Shown piece after piece: positions 45,840-54,666 of a DNA stretch of 64,000 nucleotides (positions are counted from its first letter, which is position 1; each line of letters opens with the position of its first letter). Under the pieces are notes generated by a model. That model was not told the origin of the DNA, searched no databases, and saw only the letters and a program-made list of their open reading frames with translations. A program made the translations under genes and the position numbers. This DNA comes from Elusimicrobiota bacterium (lineage in GTDB: Bacteria > Elusimicrobiota > Endomicrobiia > Endomicrobiales > Endomicrobiaceae), in assembly GCA_017528425.1 (NCBI GenBank), contig JAFXOV010000024.1, forward strand, positions 62,001-126,000. Reading direction: 5' to 3'.

Positions 45840-46268
45840 TTAATATGTGTTCCAAATTACGCCTTTAGAATCTTTTTGATCGCAATCTATCCAAATTTCC
45901 CCGGCTTGTCTTTTGTCTGTGTCCTCAACTTGATATGCCCATTTGCCGGAATCACCTGTAGGTTTGGTTGTTATTTCATTACTTGGATTGTGATATGGCG
46001 GACAGTAAACTTCCGGAATATATTTGATATATTTCCCGTCATCACTAAGCAGTTCTTCAACAATATTTTCACTCGGAAAATGACCTTCGTTTTCCCCGTA
46101 ATAAACAGCTATAGCATTTCTCAAAGCCATAAGATTTGCCCTGCTTGCTGCTTCATTTGATTTACGAATTATATCTAAAAACTTAGGATAAACAACCAAA
46201 GTAACCAACAAAATAATCAGTATGGCAATAATTATTTCAACAAAATTAATTTTATTTTTGCCGGACAT
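45840..46268 (-). CDS. Type IV pilin-like protein with unusual cleavage site
   Basis: The 142-residue product starts MSGKNKINFVEIIIAILIILLVTLVVYPKF, which has the pilin hydrophobic helix and the Glu that aligns with Glu+5. The leader residue just before the cut, normally Gly (GFTLIE), would be Lys here (KINFVE). The rest has ASRANLMALRNAIAVYYGENEGHFP, as in many minor or type II pseudopilins. The ATG at 46268 follows GGGGG at 8 nt; the longer reading from a GTG at 46283 would bury that site. It sits between pilT and pilD and so is probably a substrate of PilD despite the changed site. Confidence 0.78.
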   Translation of the reverse strand: MSGKNKINFVEIIIAILIILLVTLVVYPKFLDIIRKSNEAASRANLMALRNAIAVYYGENEGHFPSENIVEELLSDDGKYIKYIPEVYCPPYHNPSNEITTKPTGDSGKWAYQVEDTDKRQAGEIWIDCDQKDSKGVIWNTY

Positions 46269-46287
46269 TAATCTTTCCCCCACAAAA

Positions 46288-47355
46288 CTACCTCATTGTT
46301 CTTTGTAACAATCCCAGCAATTCTTCTTTTTTAGCTGAATATTCCAATGCAATCTGAGGAGAAACGTTACCGTTCATAACATTATCAAACAAAGATTGGT
46401 TCATTGTTTGCATGCCCAGTTGTCTGCTTGTTTGTATAACAGAATACAACTGTTCCGTTTTCATTTCTCTTATAATATTTTTTATACTGTCGTTTACCAT
46501 CATTATTTCGGTTGCCAAAGCCATTCCTGTTCCGGAAGCATGCGGCAACAACTGTTGAGACATAACGGCTTTTAATACCAACGATAACTGAGACCTTATT
46601 TGAGCCTGCTGATGTCCCGGGAAAACATCGACCATTCTGTTTATGGAAGACGCAGCATCCATAGTATGAAGTGTTGCAAAAACCAAATGACCGGTTTCGG
46701 CAAGAGTTATAGCCGCGGATATAGTTTCCAAGTCTCTCATTTCTCCTACCAATATTACATCCGGATCTTGTCTCAAAACATATTTTAATGCATTTGCAAA
46801 AGAATCCGTATCGGAACCGACTTCTCTCTGATTAACTATACAATTTTTGTGTTGATGTATATATTCTATAGGATCTTCTATCGTTACTATATGTCCGCGT
46901 CTTTTTTCGTTAATGTAGTTTATCATGGATGCGATTGTAGTGGTTTTTCCGGAACCCGTTACACCGGTAACAAGAACCAAGCCTTTCTGCAAATTAACAA
47001 TTTCATAAACGACATTGGACAAATGTAATTGCTCAAAAGTAAATATTGCCTGAGGAATAAATCTTAATGCTGCCGAGACAGAACCTCTCTGTCTGAAAAC
47101 ATTAAGTCTTACTCTTCCTTTACCTTGAACAGGGAATGAAGCATCCAATTCGTTTCTTTCTTCAAATCTTTTTATTTGTTTTTCACTTAAAACGGAATAA
47201 ACTAAATTTTGGGTATCTTCGGGAGAAAGAATCTCGCTACCCAAAGGTCTCATAATTGTATCTTTTCTCATCATCGGAGGAACACCCGCAACAATATGTA
47301 AGTCGGATGCATTACTGTTTGCAACATTTAAAAGTAAATTCATTAAATTATACAT
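46288..47355 (-). CDS. pilT: Type IV pilus retraction ATPase
   Basis: PilT powers pilus retraction and twitching. The 355-residue product has the Walker A GVTGSGKTTT near residue 130, the Asp box VTIEDPIEYIH, VLRQDPDVILVGEMRD (Walker B) and LVFATLHTMDA (His box). SIKNIIREMKTEQLYSVIQT near the C-terminus fits the PilT AIRNLIRE element, separating it from PilB. AGAGGA precedes the ATG; the start lies in the end of coaD (8-nt overlap). Confidence 0.95.
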   Translation of the reverse strand: MYNLMNLLLNVANSNASDLHIVAGVPPMMRKDTIMRPLGSEILSPEDTQNLVYSVLSEKQIKRFEERNELDASFPVQGKGRVRLNVFRQRGSVSAALRFIPQAIFTFEQLHLSNVVYEIVNLQKGLVLVTGVTGSGKTTTIASMINYINEKRRGHIVTIEDPIEYIHQHKNCIVNQREVGSDTDSFANALKYVLRQDPDVILVGEMRDLETISAAITLAETGHLVFATLHTMDAASSINRMVDVFPGHQQAQIRSQLSLVLKAVMSQQLLPHASGTGMALATEIMMVNDSIKNIIREMKTEQLYSVIQTSRQLGMQTMNQSLFDNVMNGNVSPQIALEYSAKKEELLGLLQRTMR

Positions 47356-47845
47356 TTAGTTTCCTCTTATCTTTTATTTTTTTATATACAATACTAGGAA
47401 CAAAATTTTTGAAATTACCTCCCAAAGATGCAATTTCTCTAACCATGCTTGAAGATAAAAACGTATATTCCTGATCCGGCATTAAAAAAACGGTTTCAAC
47501 GTCTTGTTTTAATTTCCTGTTCATTAAAGCCATTTGAAATTCGTATTCGAAATCAGATAAAGCTCTTAAACCTCTTACAATACAAAAACTATTTATTTTA
47601 TTGAGATAATCCACTAACAATCCGGAAAAAGAAGTCACTTTTACATTTTTTACGGATTTAACAGATTCTTTCATCATAAAAAGTCTTTCTTCTAATGTGA
47701 ACATGTGATTTTTGTTATAGTTGTGAGTAATTGCTACAACTACTTCCGGGAAAAGCTTAGCAGCCCTGCCAATGATATCTATATGGCCATTGGTAGGAGG
47801 ATCAAAACTTCCCGGATAGACCGCTATTATTTTTTTGTTTTTCAT
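47348..47845 (-). CDS. coaD: Phosphopantetheine adenylyltransferase
   Basis: CoaD adenylylates 4'-phosphopantetheine in coenzyme A synthesis. The 165-residue product has the nucleotidyltransferase motif YPGSFDPPTNGHIDII at residues 9-24, FCIVRGLRALSDFEYEFQMALMNR and the SSSMVREIASLGG end motif. It has the normal family length. The final basic residues run into the pilT start. Confidence 0.97.
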   Translation of the reverse strand: MKNKKIIAVYPGSFDPPTNGHIDIIGRAAKLFPEVVVAITHNYNKNHMFTLEERLFMMKESVKSVKNVKVTSFSGLLVDYLNKINSFCIVRGLRALSDFEYEFQMALMNRKLKQDVETVFLMPDQEYTFLSSSMVREIASLGGNFKNFVPSIVYKKIKDKRKLNV

Positions 47846-47885
47846 ATATAATATTCTATATTATTACAATGTTTTTATCAATTTT

Positions 47886-48440
47886 TTAATCTTGAACTTT
47901 TCTTTCGGATATTCCGCCGGCATTACCGAAACCTTTTACTGTTCTTTTAACTATATCTCTTGAAAGTTTTTCCCAAATATATTCTCTTGCTTCTTCTTCC
48001 GTCATTCCGCCGAAACCACCTTTTACACTATCTGCATATATTTGTATCCCTTCCATATTCGGTTCTGCCCATAAAGTTACATTTTCATGTTTATCAATAA
48101 AATAAACATTTATTAATACCCATAATTTATATTGTTCGGTAACCATATTTGCATCGTAAGTTAAAGGTTGCAATACATATCTTTTTATCTCGGAAACAAC
48201 AACACCGTCAGCTTCTTCTTCGGAAGTTACTACTGACAGTCTGCCGTCTCTCATAAATTCGTCTATTATCGCTTTTGTAAATTTGTCTTCCAAACCGTAC
48301 TGATTTGTATTATTTACAACAGGTCTTACATAAACATTTTTCACATAAGAAGGCAATAACTGCGGAGCAGGATCATATGGTGAAGCACAAGCACATAATA
48401 GTGCAAACAACGAAGCGATAAACAAATATACTTTTTTCAT
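47886..48440 (-). CDS. lptE: LPS-assembly lipoprotein LptE
   Basis: LptE sits with LptD in the outer membrane and delivers LPS to the surface. The 184-residue product has a lipoprotein signal peptide (MKKVYLFIASLFALLCAC) with lipobox LCAC near residues 15-18, then SYVKNVYVRPVVNNTNQYGLEDKFTKAIIDEFMRDGRLSVV, the LptE/lipoprotein B pattern. The ATG at 48440 is preceded by GAGGGG; a TTG at 48452 would bury that site. It follows leuS, as in many Gram-negatives. Confidence 0.85.
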   Translation of the reverse strand: MKKVYLFIASLFALLCACASPYDPAPQLLPSYVKNVYVRPVVNNTNQYGLEDKFTKAIIDEFMRDGRLSVVTSEEEADGVVVSEIKRYVLQPLTYDANMVTEQYKLWVLINVYFIDKHENVTLWAEPNMEGIQIYADSVKGGFGGMTEEEAREYIWEKLSRDIVKRTVKGFGNAGGISERKVQD

Positions 48441-48452
48441 AAAACCCCTCAA

Positions 48453-48473
48453 AAAAATCGCTTTGCGATTTTT
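48453..48473 (-). terminator. 9-3-9 hairpin between leuS and lptE
   Basis: On the minus strand AAAAATCGC and GCGATTTTT pair around AAA, and the T run continues to seven before GAGGGG, the ribosome site of lptE. The left arm includes part of the leuS stop codon. It may be a partial terminator lowering lptE expression relative to leuS. It belongs to a set of 21-nt hairpins (also 55904-55924 and 62314-62334). Confidence 0.55.
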
Positions 48474-50910
48474 ATTTTACAACTACATTTATAATTTTAT
48501 TTTTTACATATATAAATTTTACAATATTTTTACCTTCAAATATTGCTTTTAATTTTTCGTCATTTAATACAATATTTTTTACAGTCTGTTCGTCTGCAGT
48601 AACATCAATACTTACTTTACCTTTCAATTTTCCGTTAACTTGAACAGGAATTTCTATTGTATCTTGTTTAATATATTTTTCGTCATATTTCGGCCATTGT
48701 GCAACAGATACACAATCTTTATGGCCTAAAATATTCCAAATTTCTTCGCACAAATGCGGTGTGAACGGTGAAAGCAACAATACTATTGTTTCATAAACCT
48801 GTTTTGATAATCCGTCATCGTTTGAATGATGTTTATACGTATACATTGCATTTACGAGTTCCATTACTGCAGATATTGCGGTATTGAACTGATGTTTTAC
48901 CGATATATCTTCACCGACTTTTTTAATACAAACATGCATTGCCCTTAACAAATCTTGTTTTGCTTTATCCGTTGCAGGAACGGAAGATTTTGTGTTTACA
49001 AGTTCCTGCAATCTCCAAACTCTGTTAATAAATCTCCAACAACCTTCAACTCCGTCGCTGGACCAATCAAGTTGTTTTTCCGGAGGTGCTGCAAAAAGTA
49101 TAAATAATCTTGCGGTATCCGCGCCGTATTTAGAAACTATTTCATCCGGACTTACAATATTTCCTTTTGACTTAGACATTGCGCTTCCGCCCAATGTAAC
49201 CATACCTTGTGTTAAAAGATTCATGAACGGTTCATCACTCTTTATAAGTCCCATATCTCTTAAAACTTTGTGCCAGAATCTCGAATATATTAAATGCATA
49301 CAAGCATGTTCTATTCCTCCGACATATTGGTCAACAGGCATCCAATAATTTGCTTCTTCTTTATCGAAACATGCTTTATCATTATGAGCATCGGTATATC
49401 TTATAAAATACCAGGAAGAATCTACGAATGTATCCATAGTATCGGTTTCTCTTCTTGCGGGACCGCCGCACTTAGGACAAGTGGTATTAACAAATTTTTC
49501 ATCCGACTGTAACGGAGATTTTCCGTCATTTGTAAACTTAACATCGGTAGGAAGAATAACAGGCAAATCTTTTTCATCTACGGGAACTATACCGCATTTA
49601 TCGCAATGAACCATAGGTATAGGAGTTCCCCAACATCTTTGTCTTGATATCAACCATTCTCTTAATTTATAGTTAGTTGTTCTTTTTCCCCAACCTTGTT
49701 CTTCCACCCATTCCGGCATTTTTACTCTTGCATCTTGTGAAGAAATTCCGTTGAACTGTCCGGAATTTACCATTGTACCTTCACCTTCATAAGCGGATTT
49801 TGTTATATCTTCATCTTTACTTGTTATTACGGGAATTATCTCTACACCGTATTTTTTTGCAAATTCCCAGTCTCTTTGATCGTGTGCGGGAACAGCCATA
49901 ATTGCACCGGTTCCGTAACCCATTAAAACATAGTCGGCAACAAATAAAGGAACATTTTTACCTGTTGCGGGATTAATAATAGAAACTCCGTCGAGTTTTA
50001 CACCCGTTTTTTCTTTGGAAGAAGATCTTTCTATATTTGATTTTAATGAACTTGCATTTATATATTTTTCTACTTCGTCCCAATTCTTAATTTGAGATTT
50101 GAATTCTTTTAACATAGGATGTTCCGGTGAAACCACCATAAATGTTACGCCGAAAATTGTGTCCGGTCTTGTTGTAAAAATTTCCAATTTTTTATCGGAA
50201 CCCGCTATATCAAATTTCATTTGTGCACCGTGAGATTTTCCTATCCAGTTTTTCTGCATGGATAAAACCTGTTCAGGCCAACCCGATAGTAATTTGTGTC
50301 CTTCCAACAATTCATCTGCATATTGGGTAATTTTTATAAACCATTGTTCCAACTCTTTTTGTTCTACATTGCTGTGGCATCTCCAACATTGTCCTTCACT
50401 TACCTGCTCGTTTGCCAAAACTGTTTTACAAGACGGGCACCAATTAACATTTGATTTTTTTCTAAAGACAAGACCTTTCTTGTACATTTCCAAAAATATC
50501 CATTGGTTCCATCTGTAATATTCAACATCACAAGTTGCAAGTTCTCTGTCCCAATCATAAGATATACCGAGCATTTTTAATTGTTCTCTCATTCTTGCAA
50601 TATTTTGTTTTGTCCATTTTTCAGGAGGTATATTATGTTTTATTGCGGCATTTTCCGCAGGAAGGCCGAATGCATCCCATCCCATAGGATGAATAACATT
50701 TTTACCTATCATTCTGTTATATCTGGCAAAAACATCACCTATACTGTAATTTCTTACATGTCCCATATGCAAATTGCCGGAAGGATACGGTAACATTACC
50801 AAAATATAATATTTTTCTTTTGATAAATCCTTTTGTGCTTTAAAAACTTTTTTATCTGCCCAAATTTTTTGCCATTTCTTTTCAACTTCACTAACATTGT
50901 ACTCTTGCAT
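48472..50910 (-). CDS. leuS: Leucyl-tRNA synthetase
   Basis: LeuRS charges tRNA-Leu in the cytoplasm. The 812-residue class I enzyme has the HIGH-type motif in PYPSGNLHMGHVRNY near residue 45, the CP1 editing domain with the GTGAIMAVPAHDQRDWEFA motif, the leucine-specific and KMSKS region AMSKSKGN near residue 575, and the C-terminal anticodon and tRNA-binding part. Length is normal for the bacterial family. Confidence 0.97.
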   Translation of the reverse strand: MQEYNVSEVEKKWQKIWADKKVFKAQKDLSKEKYYILVMLPYPSGNLHMGHVRNYSIGDVFARYNRMIGKNVIHPMGWDAFGLPAENAAIKHNIPPEKWTKQNIARMREQLKMLGISYDWDRELATCDVEYYRWNQWIFLEMYKKGLVFRKKSNVNWCPSCKTVLANEQVSEGQCWRCHSNVEQKELEQWFIKITQYADELLEGHKLLSGWPEQVLSMQKNWIGKSHGAQMKFDIAGSDKKLEIFTTRPDTIFGVTFMVVSPEHPMLKEFKSQIKNWDEVEKYINASSLKSNIERSSSKEKTGVKLDGVSIINPATGKNVPLFVADYVLMGYGTGAIMAVPAHDQRDWEFAKKYGVEIIPVITSKDEDITKSAYEGEGTMVNSGQFNGISSQDARVKMPEWVEEQGWGKRTTNYKLREWLISRQRCWGTPIPMVHCDKCGIVPVDEKDLPVILPTDVKFTNDGKSPLQSDEKFVNTTCPKCGGPARRETDTMDTFVDSSWYFIRYTDAHNDKACFDKEEANYWMPVDQYVGGIEHACMHLIYSRFWHKVLRDMGLIKSDEPFMNLLTQGMVTLGGSAMSKSKGNIVSPDEIVSKYGADTARLFILFAAPPEKQLDWSSDGVEGCWRFINRVWRLQELVNTKSSVPATDKAKQDLLRAMHVCIKKVGEDISVKHQFNTAISAVMELVNAMYTYKHHSNDDGLSKQVYETIVLLLSPFTPHLCEEIWNILGHKDCVSVAQWPKYDEKYIKQDTIEIPVQVNGKLKGKVSIDVTADEQTVKNIVLNDEKLKAIFEGKNIVKFIYVKNKIINVVVK

Positions 50911-50934
50911 TTGTTTTGTCCTCTATATAATTAA

Positions 50935-51657
50935 TTATTTTTTTAATAATATAAAATGTTCCAAATTCCCTTTAGGACCTTTTACACCGGAATCCTGTTC
51001 CTTTAATATTTCAAGTCCCAAACTTTCGGCACAATTTTTAATTTTATCTATTGCCTTTTGTCTTAAGCTTTCATCTCTGACAACACCTTTTTTTACTTCG
51101 TTAGGTTCAAGCTCAAATTGCGGTTTTATCATCGCTATTATGTTTCCGCCGACCGAAATTATTTCGCTTGCCAAAGGCAATATTTTGTCCAACGAAATAA
51201 ACGATACATCTATCGTTATTATATCTATATCATCTTTTAGTAAACTTTTGTCAAAATATCTGAAATTAACATTTTCAATGTTAACTACCCGCGGATCATT
51301 TCTTAATTTGTAATGAAGTTGCGCTGTTCCCACATCAACGGCATAAACTTTTTTTGCACCATGCTGTAACATACAATCGGTAAAACCGCCGGTAGATGCA
51401 CCTATATCAATACAAATTTTGTCGGTAAAATCTATTTTAAACAAATTTAAAACAGATTCCAACTTAAGACCGCCCCTTGATACATAAGGGTTTTGTTTTT
51501 CTATCTCTATCAAATCTTCATCGCTGACCTGTGTTCCGGCTTTTGTTATTTTTTCTCCGTTAACCAAAACAGTTCCCGCCATAACAAGAGCTTGTGCCTT
51601 TGAACGACTTTCAGCTAAACCTTTTTCAAAAATCAAAACATCCAATCTTTTTTTCAT
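50935..51657 (-). CDS. tlyA: TlyA-type rRNA 2'-O-methyltransferase
   Basis: The 240-residue product has an N-terminal S4 RNA-binding domain (RLDVLIFEKGLAESRSKAQALVMAGTVLVNG) and an FtsJ-like methyltransferase with the SAM motif DIGASTGGFTDCML near residue 85, the catalytic K-D-K-E set being hinted at by KVYAVDVG, TIDVSFISL and MIKPQFE. TlyA methylates ribosomal RNA in subunit interfaces. It is 2 nt after dxs, as in several bacteria. Confidence 0.92.
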   Translation of the reverse strand: MKKRLDVLIFEKGLAESRSKAQALVMAGTVLVNGEKITKAGTQVSDEDLIEIEKQNPYVSRGGLKLESVLNLFKIDFTDKICIDIGASTGGFTDCMLQHGAKKVYAVDVGTAQLHYKLRNDPRVVNIENVNFRYFDKSLLKDDIDIITIDVSFISLDKILPLASEIISVGGNIIAMIKPQFELEPNEVKKGVVRDESLRQKAIDKIKNCAESLGLEILKEQDSGVKGPKGNLEHFILLKK

Positions 51658-51659
51658 TG

Positions 51660-53513
51660 TTATTTATTCAACAATTTTAAAATTTGTGTTTCTATATTTT
51701 CTACGGAAAAACCGTATTTTTCTCTTATTAAACTTTGTTTACCGTGCTCTATGAATTTGTCCGGTAAACCTATCGAATATATTTTTGCATCCGTTCCGGA
51801 CAAAATTGATTTTACCGTTTCTCCCATACCGCCTATCAACGAACCTTCTTCAACGGTAACAATTTTATTTGTATATTTTAAAATATCTTTTATTGCCTGT
51901 TCGTCAAACGGCTTTAAAAATCTCATATTTAATACAGATACCGACACACCTTTACTTTCAAGATCTTTTGCAGCATCCAAACAAACCTGCCAAACATTTC
52001 CCAAACAAACTATGCAAGCATCTTTACCTTCCTTTTCCGATTTTGCTTTACCTACTTCCAACACGTCGAAATCTCTATGGAAAGATGCGATTCTTGTTCC
52101 GCTGCCTCTAGGATATCTTATTACAGAAGGATTCTTTAACGTTAATGCGGTATTAAGCATATCCTGCAACTCGGTTTCATTTGCAGGTGCCATAATTGTT
52201 AAATTCGGTATATATTTTAAATAAGCTAAATCGAATGCTCCGTGATGTGTTGCTCCGTCTTCACCGACAAGTCCCGCTCTGTCGAGCATCATAATAACGG
52301 GAAGATTTTGTAATGCAACATCGTGAATAATGCTGTCCAAAGATCTTTGCATAAACGTGGAATATATAGCAACCACCGGTTTTAAACCGCCTGCTGCAAG
52401 CGCGGCTGCAAACGTTACCGCATGAGCTTCGTCTATACCGACATCAAAAAATCTGTCGGGATACTTTTTTGAAAATTCTTTTAAACCTGTACCGTCCGGC
52501 ATGGCTGCAGTTATTGCAACAATTTTATCGTCTTGTTGTGCAAGTTTAACTATAGCTTTTGAAAAAACTTCGGTATATGTAACTTTTTTTAAAGAAAGAG
52601 TTTTTCCTGTTTCTTTGTCGAAGGGTCCTATACCGTGAAACTTTGTAGGATCTTGTTCCGCAGGTTTGTATCCTTTACCTTTTTTTGTTACTATGTGTAA
52701 CAAAACAGGGCCTTTAAAATCTTTAACTTTTGTTAACATCTCAATTAATTGATTTATGTTATGCCCGTCTATAGGCCCGACATAAGTAAATCCCATTTCT
52801 TCAAACATAAGTCCCGGAAAAAGAATCGTTTTAAATCTTTTAACCAACTTTTTTATTGAATTGAAACTTAAAAATTTTAATTTAGAAACTATTTTTAAAA
52901 CACTTTCTTCAATTCTCTTAACACCTGCGGCAGTTAAAATTTTGGCAAAATATCCTGCCAAAACTCCGACTTTTTGGGAAATGAACATTTGGTTATCATT
53001 CAAAATAACAAGCATATCTTTTCCGAGTGTTCCCGCATTTTGTAACCCCTCAAATGCAAGACCGCCCGTCATGGAGCCGTCACCTATTATGGATACAACT
53101 TTATAATTTTCTTTTTGTATATCTCTTGCGACCGCAAAGCCAAGTCCTGCCGAAATTGAAGTTGATGCATGTCCCGCGCCGAACGAATCGTATTTCGATT
53201 CGGAAATTTTTGGAAATCCGCTGATACCTTGATACTGTCTTAAAGTATTAAATTTTTCTCTTCTGTCTGTAAGAATTTTGTGTGCGTATGCCTGATGACC
53301 GACATCCCAAATGAATTTATCTTTTTCAACATCAAAGACATAATGAAGTGCTATTGTTAATTCAACAACACCTAAACTCGACGCAATATGACCGCCTGTT
53401 TTTGATACGGTTTCTATTATCTCCTGTCTTACCTCTTGTGCAAGGTTAGGTAAAAGATCTTTTTTTACTATTTTTATTGCGTTAGGTGATGATATATTAT
53501 CCAATATAGACAT
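51660..53513 (-). CDS. dxs: 1-deoxy-D-xylulose-5-phosphate synthase
   Basis: Dxs makes the first intermediate of the MEP isoprenoid pathway from pyruvate and glyceraldehyde 3-phosphate, using thiamine diphosphate. The 617-residue product has GHQAYAHKILTDRR, the thiamine site GDGSMTGGLAFEGLQNAG...NDN near residue 150, YVGPIDGHN and DRAGLVGEDGATHHG, all standard for the family. Its gene is followed 2 nt later by tlyA. Confidence 0.97.
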   Translation of the reverse strand: MSILDNISSPNAIKIVKKDLLPNLAQEVRQEIIETVSKTGGHIASSLGVVELTIALHYVFDVEKDKFIWDVGHQAYAHKILTDRREKFNTLRQYQGISGFPKISESKYDSFGAGHASTSISAGLGFAVARDIQKENYKVVSIIGDGSMTGGLAFEGLQNAGTLGKDMLVILNDNQMFISQKVGVLAGYFAKILTAAGVKRIEESVLKIVSKLKFLSFNSIKKLVKRFKTILFPGLMFEEMGFTYVGPIDGHNINQLIEMLTKVKDFKGPVLLHIVTKKGKGYKPAEQDPTKFHGIGPFDKETGKTLSLKKVTYTEVFSKAIVKLAQQDDKIVAITAAMPDGTGLKEFSKKYPDRFFDVGIDEAHAVTFAAALAAGGLKPVVAIYSTFMQRSLDSIIHDVALQNLPVIMMLDRAGLVGEDGATHHGAFDLAYLKYIPNLTIMAPANETELQDMLNTALTLKNPSVIRYPRGSGTRIASFHRDFDVLEVGKAKSEKEGKDACIVCLGNVWQVCLDAAKDLESKGVSVSVLNMRFLKPFDEQAIKDILKYTNKIVTVEEGSLIGGMGETVKSILSGTDAKIYSIGLPDKFIEHGKQSLIREKYGFSVENIETQILKLLNK

Positions 53514-53526
53514 TTACACTAATTTC

Positions 53527-54426
53527 CTAAAACTTTCTGTTTATCATGTAATCGGCCAAACTTTCAAAAACTTCTTTATTTACTTTAAATTTTGAAATTG
53601 CTTTCTTAGCTTCGTTAATTAATTTTATCGCATTTTTTTCCGACTGTTCTTTTCCGTAAAGTCTTAAATATGTCAACTTATCGTTATCGGCATCACTGCC
53701 GTTTTTGCCTAACAACTTTTTATCGGCATAAACATCTAAAATATCGTCTGCTATTTGAAAAGCTATACCGATATTGTGTCCGTACTTTTCAAGAGCTTTT
53801 AAATCTTTATCTTTTGCTCCGGCAAGGGTTGCGCCCATCAACAAACTTGCTTTTATTAAGTCGGATGTTTTATGTATATGAATATATTCCAGTTTCTTTT
53901 TACAGAAAGAAATGTTTTGTTTATTCCATTTTCCCGCTTCGATTGTATCTTCGGCCTGTCCCGCTATCATACCTTTATATCCGGAATAGTCTGCAAACAA
54001 TCTTATCGCTTTTACAATTCTGTCTGCAGGGACATTTGCTTTTGCTATTAAATTAAAAGATTCCGTAAGTAAAGCATCTCCCGCAAGTATCGCGGCACTT
54101 TCACCGAACTTTTTGTGACTTGTAGGTTTTCCTCTTCTTAAATCATCGTTATCCATTGCAGGTAAATCGTCGTGGATTAAAGAATAAGTATGTAAAAATT
54201 CAACGGCACAAATTGCAGATTCTATTTTCTTAATATCAAGTTTAAAACTTTCCGCACCGAGCATAACAAATATAGGTCTTAACCTTTTACCGCCGGCAAG
54301 AACGGAATATCTCATTGCCTGAGATATTATGGAATTATCTTTAGGCAAATATTTTTTTAATAATCTGTCTACCGATTTTCCTTTTTCTTTTAAATATTTT
54401 TTTAAGTCAAATACTTTATTTTTCAT
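53527..54426 (-). CDS. ispA: Geranylgeranyl/farnesyl diphosphate synthase
   Basis: A trans-prenyltransferase that chains isopentenyl diphosphate to C15 or C20 products. The 299-residue product has LAGGKRLRP, the first Asp motif HDDLPAMDNDDLRRGKPT (DDxxxxD) and the second QIADDILDV (DDxxD). The ATG at 54426 is preceded by GAAGG inside the end of xseB; longer readings up to 54483 are unlike the family. The gene follows xseB with an 11-nt overlap and dxs follows it by 13 nt, so isoprenoid genes cluster here. Confidence 0.93.
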   Translation of the reverse strand: MKNKVFDLKKYLKEKGKSVDRLLKKYLPKDNSIISQAMRYSVLAGGKRLRPIFVMLGAESFKLDIKKIESAICAVEFLHTYSLIHDDLPAMDNDDLRRGKPTSHKKFGESAAILAGDALLTESFNLIAKANVPADRIVKAIRLFADYSGYKGMIAGQAEDTIEAGKWNKQNISFCKKKLEYIHIHKTSDLIKASLLMGATLAGAKDKDLKALEKYGHNIGIAFQIADDILDVYADKKLLGKNGSDADNDKLTYLRLYGKEQSEKNAIKLINEAKKAISKFKVNKEVFESLADYMINRKF

Positions 54427-54658
54427 TGGTGCCTTCTTTCTGTGTAAATTTTTCTTTTTCAAATTTACCGTTTTTTTCGACAAGAATTTCTATTTTTTTC
54501 TTTGTTTCGTCGAGTTTTGCCGAACATTGATTTACCAAAGAAACTCCCTCTTCAAAAAGTTTCATTGCTTTATCTATATCAAGTTGAGAATTTTCCATTT
54601 CGTCTACAATAGTTTCCAATCTTTTTAAAGAAGCTTCAAAACTTGTGTTTTTTTTCAT
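54416..54658 (-). CDS. xseB: Exodeoxyribonuclease VII small subunit
   Basis: The 80-residue product matches XseB: SFEASLKRLETIVDEMENSQLDIDKAMKLFEEGVSLVNQC is the typical helix-turn-helix hairpin. With XseA it degrades single-stranded DNA. It starts 8 nt after xseA and overlaps ispA. Confidence 0.95.
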   Translation of the reverse strand: MKKNTSFEASLKRLETIVDEMENSQLDIDKAMKLFEEGVSLVNQCSAKLDETKKKIEILVEKNGKFEKEKFTQKEGTNEK

Positions 54659-54666
54659 TTTCCCTC

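Noticed and set aside
51751-52224. 157-codon plus-strand ORF opposite dxs
   Set aside because: Shadow of the dxs frame, with no ribosome site and no recognisable motif.
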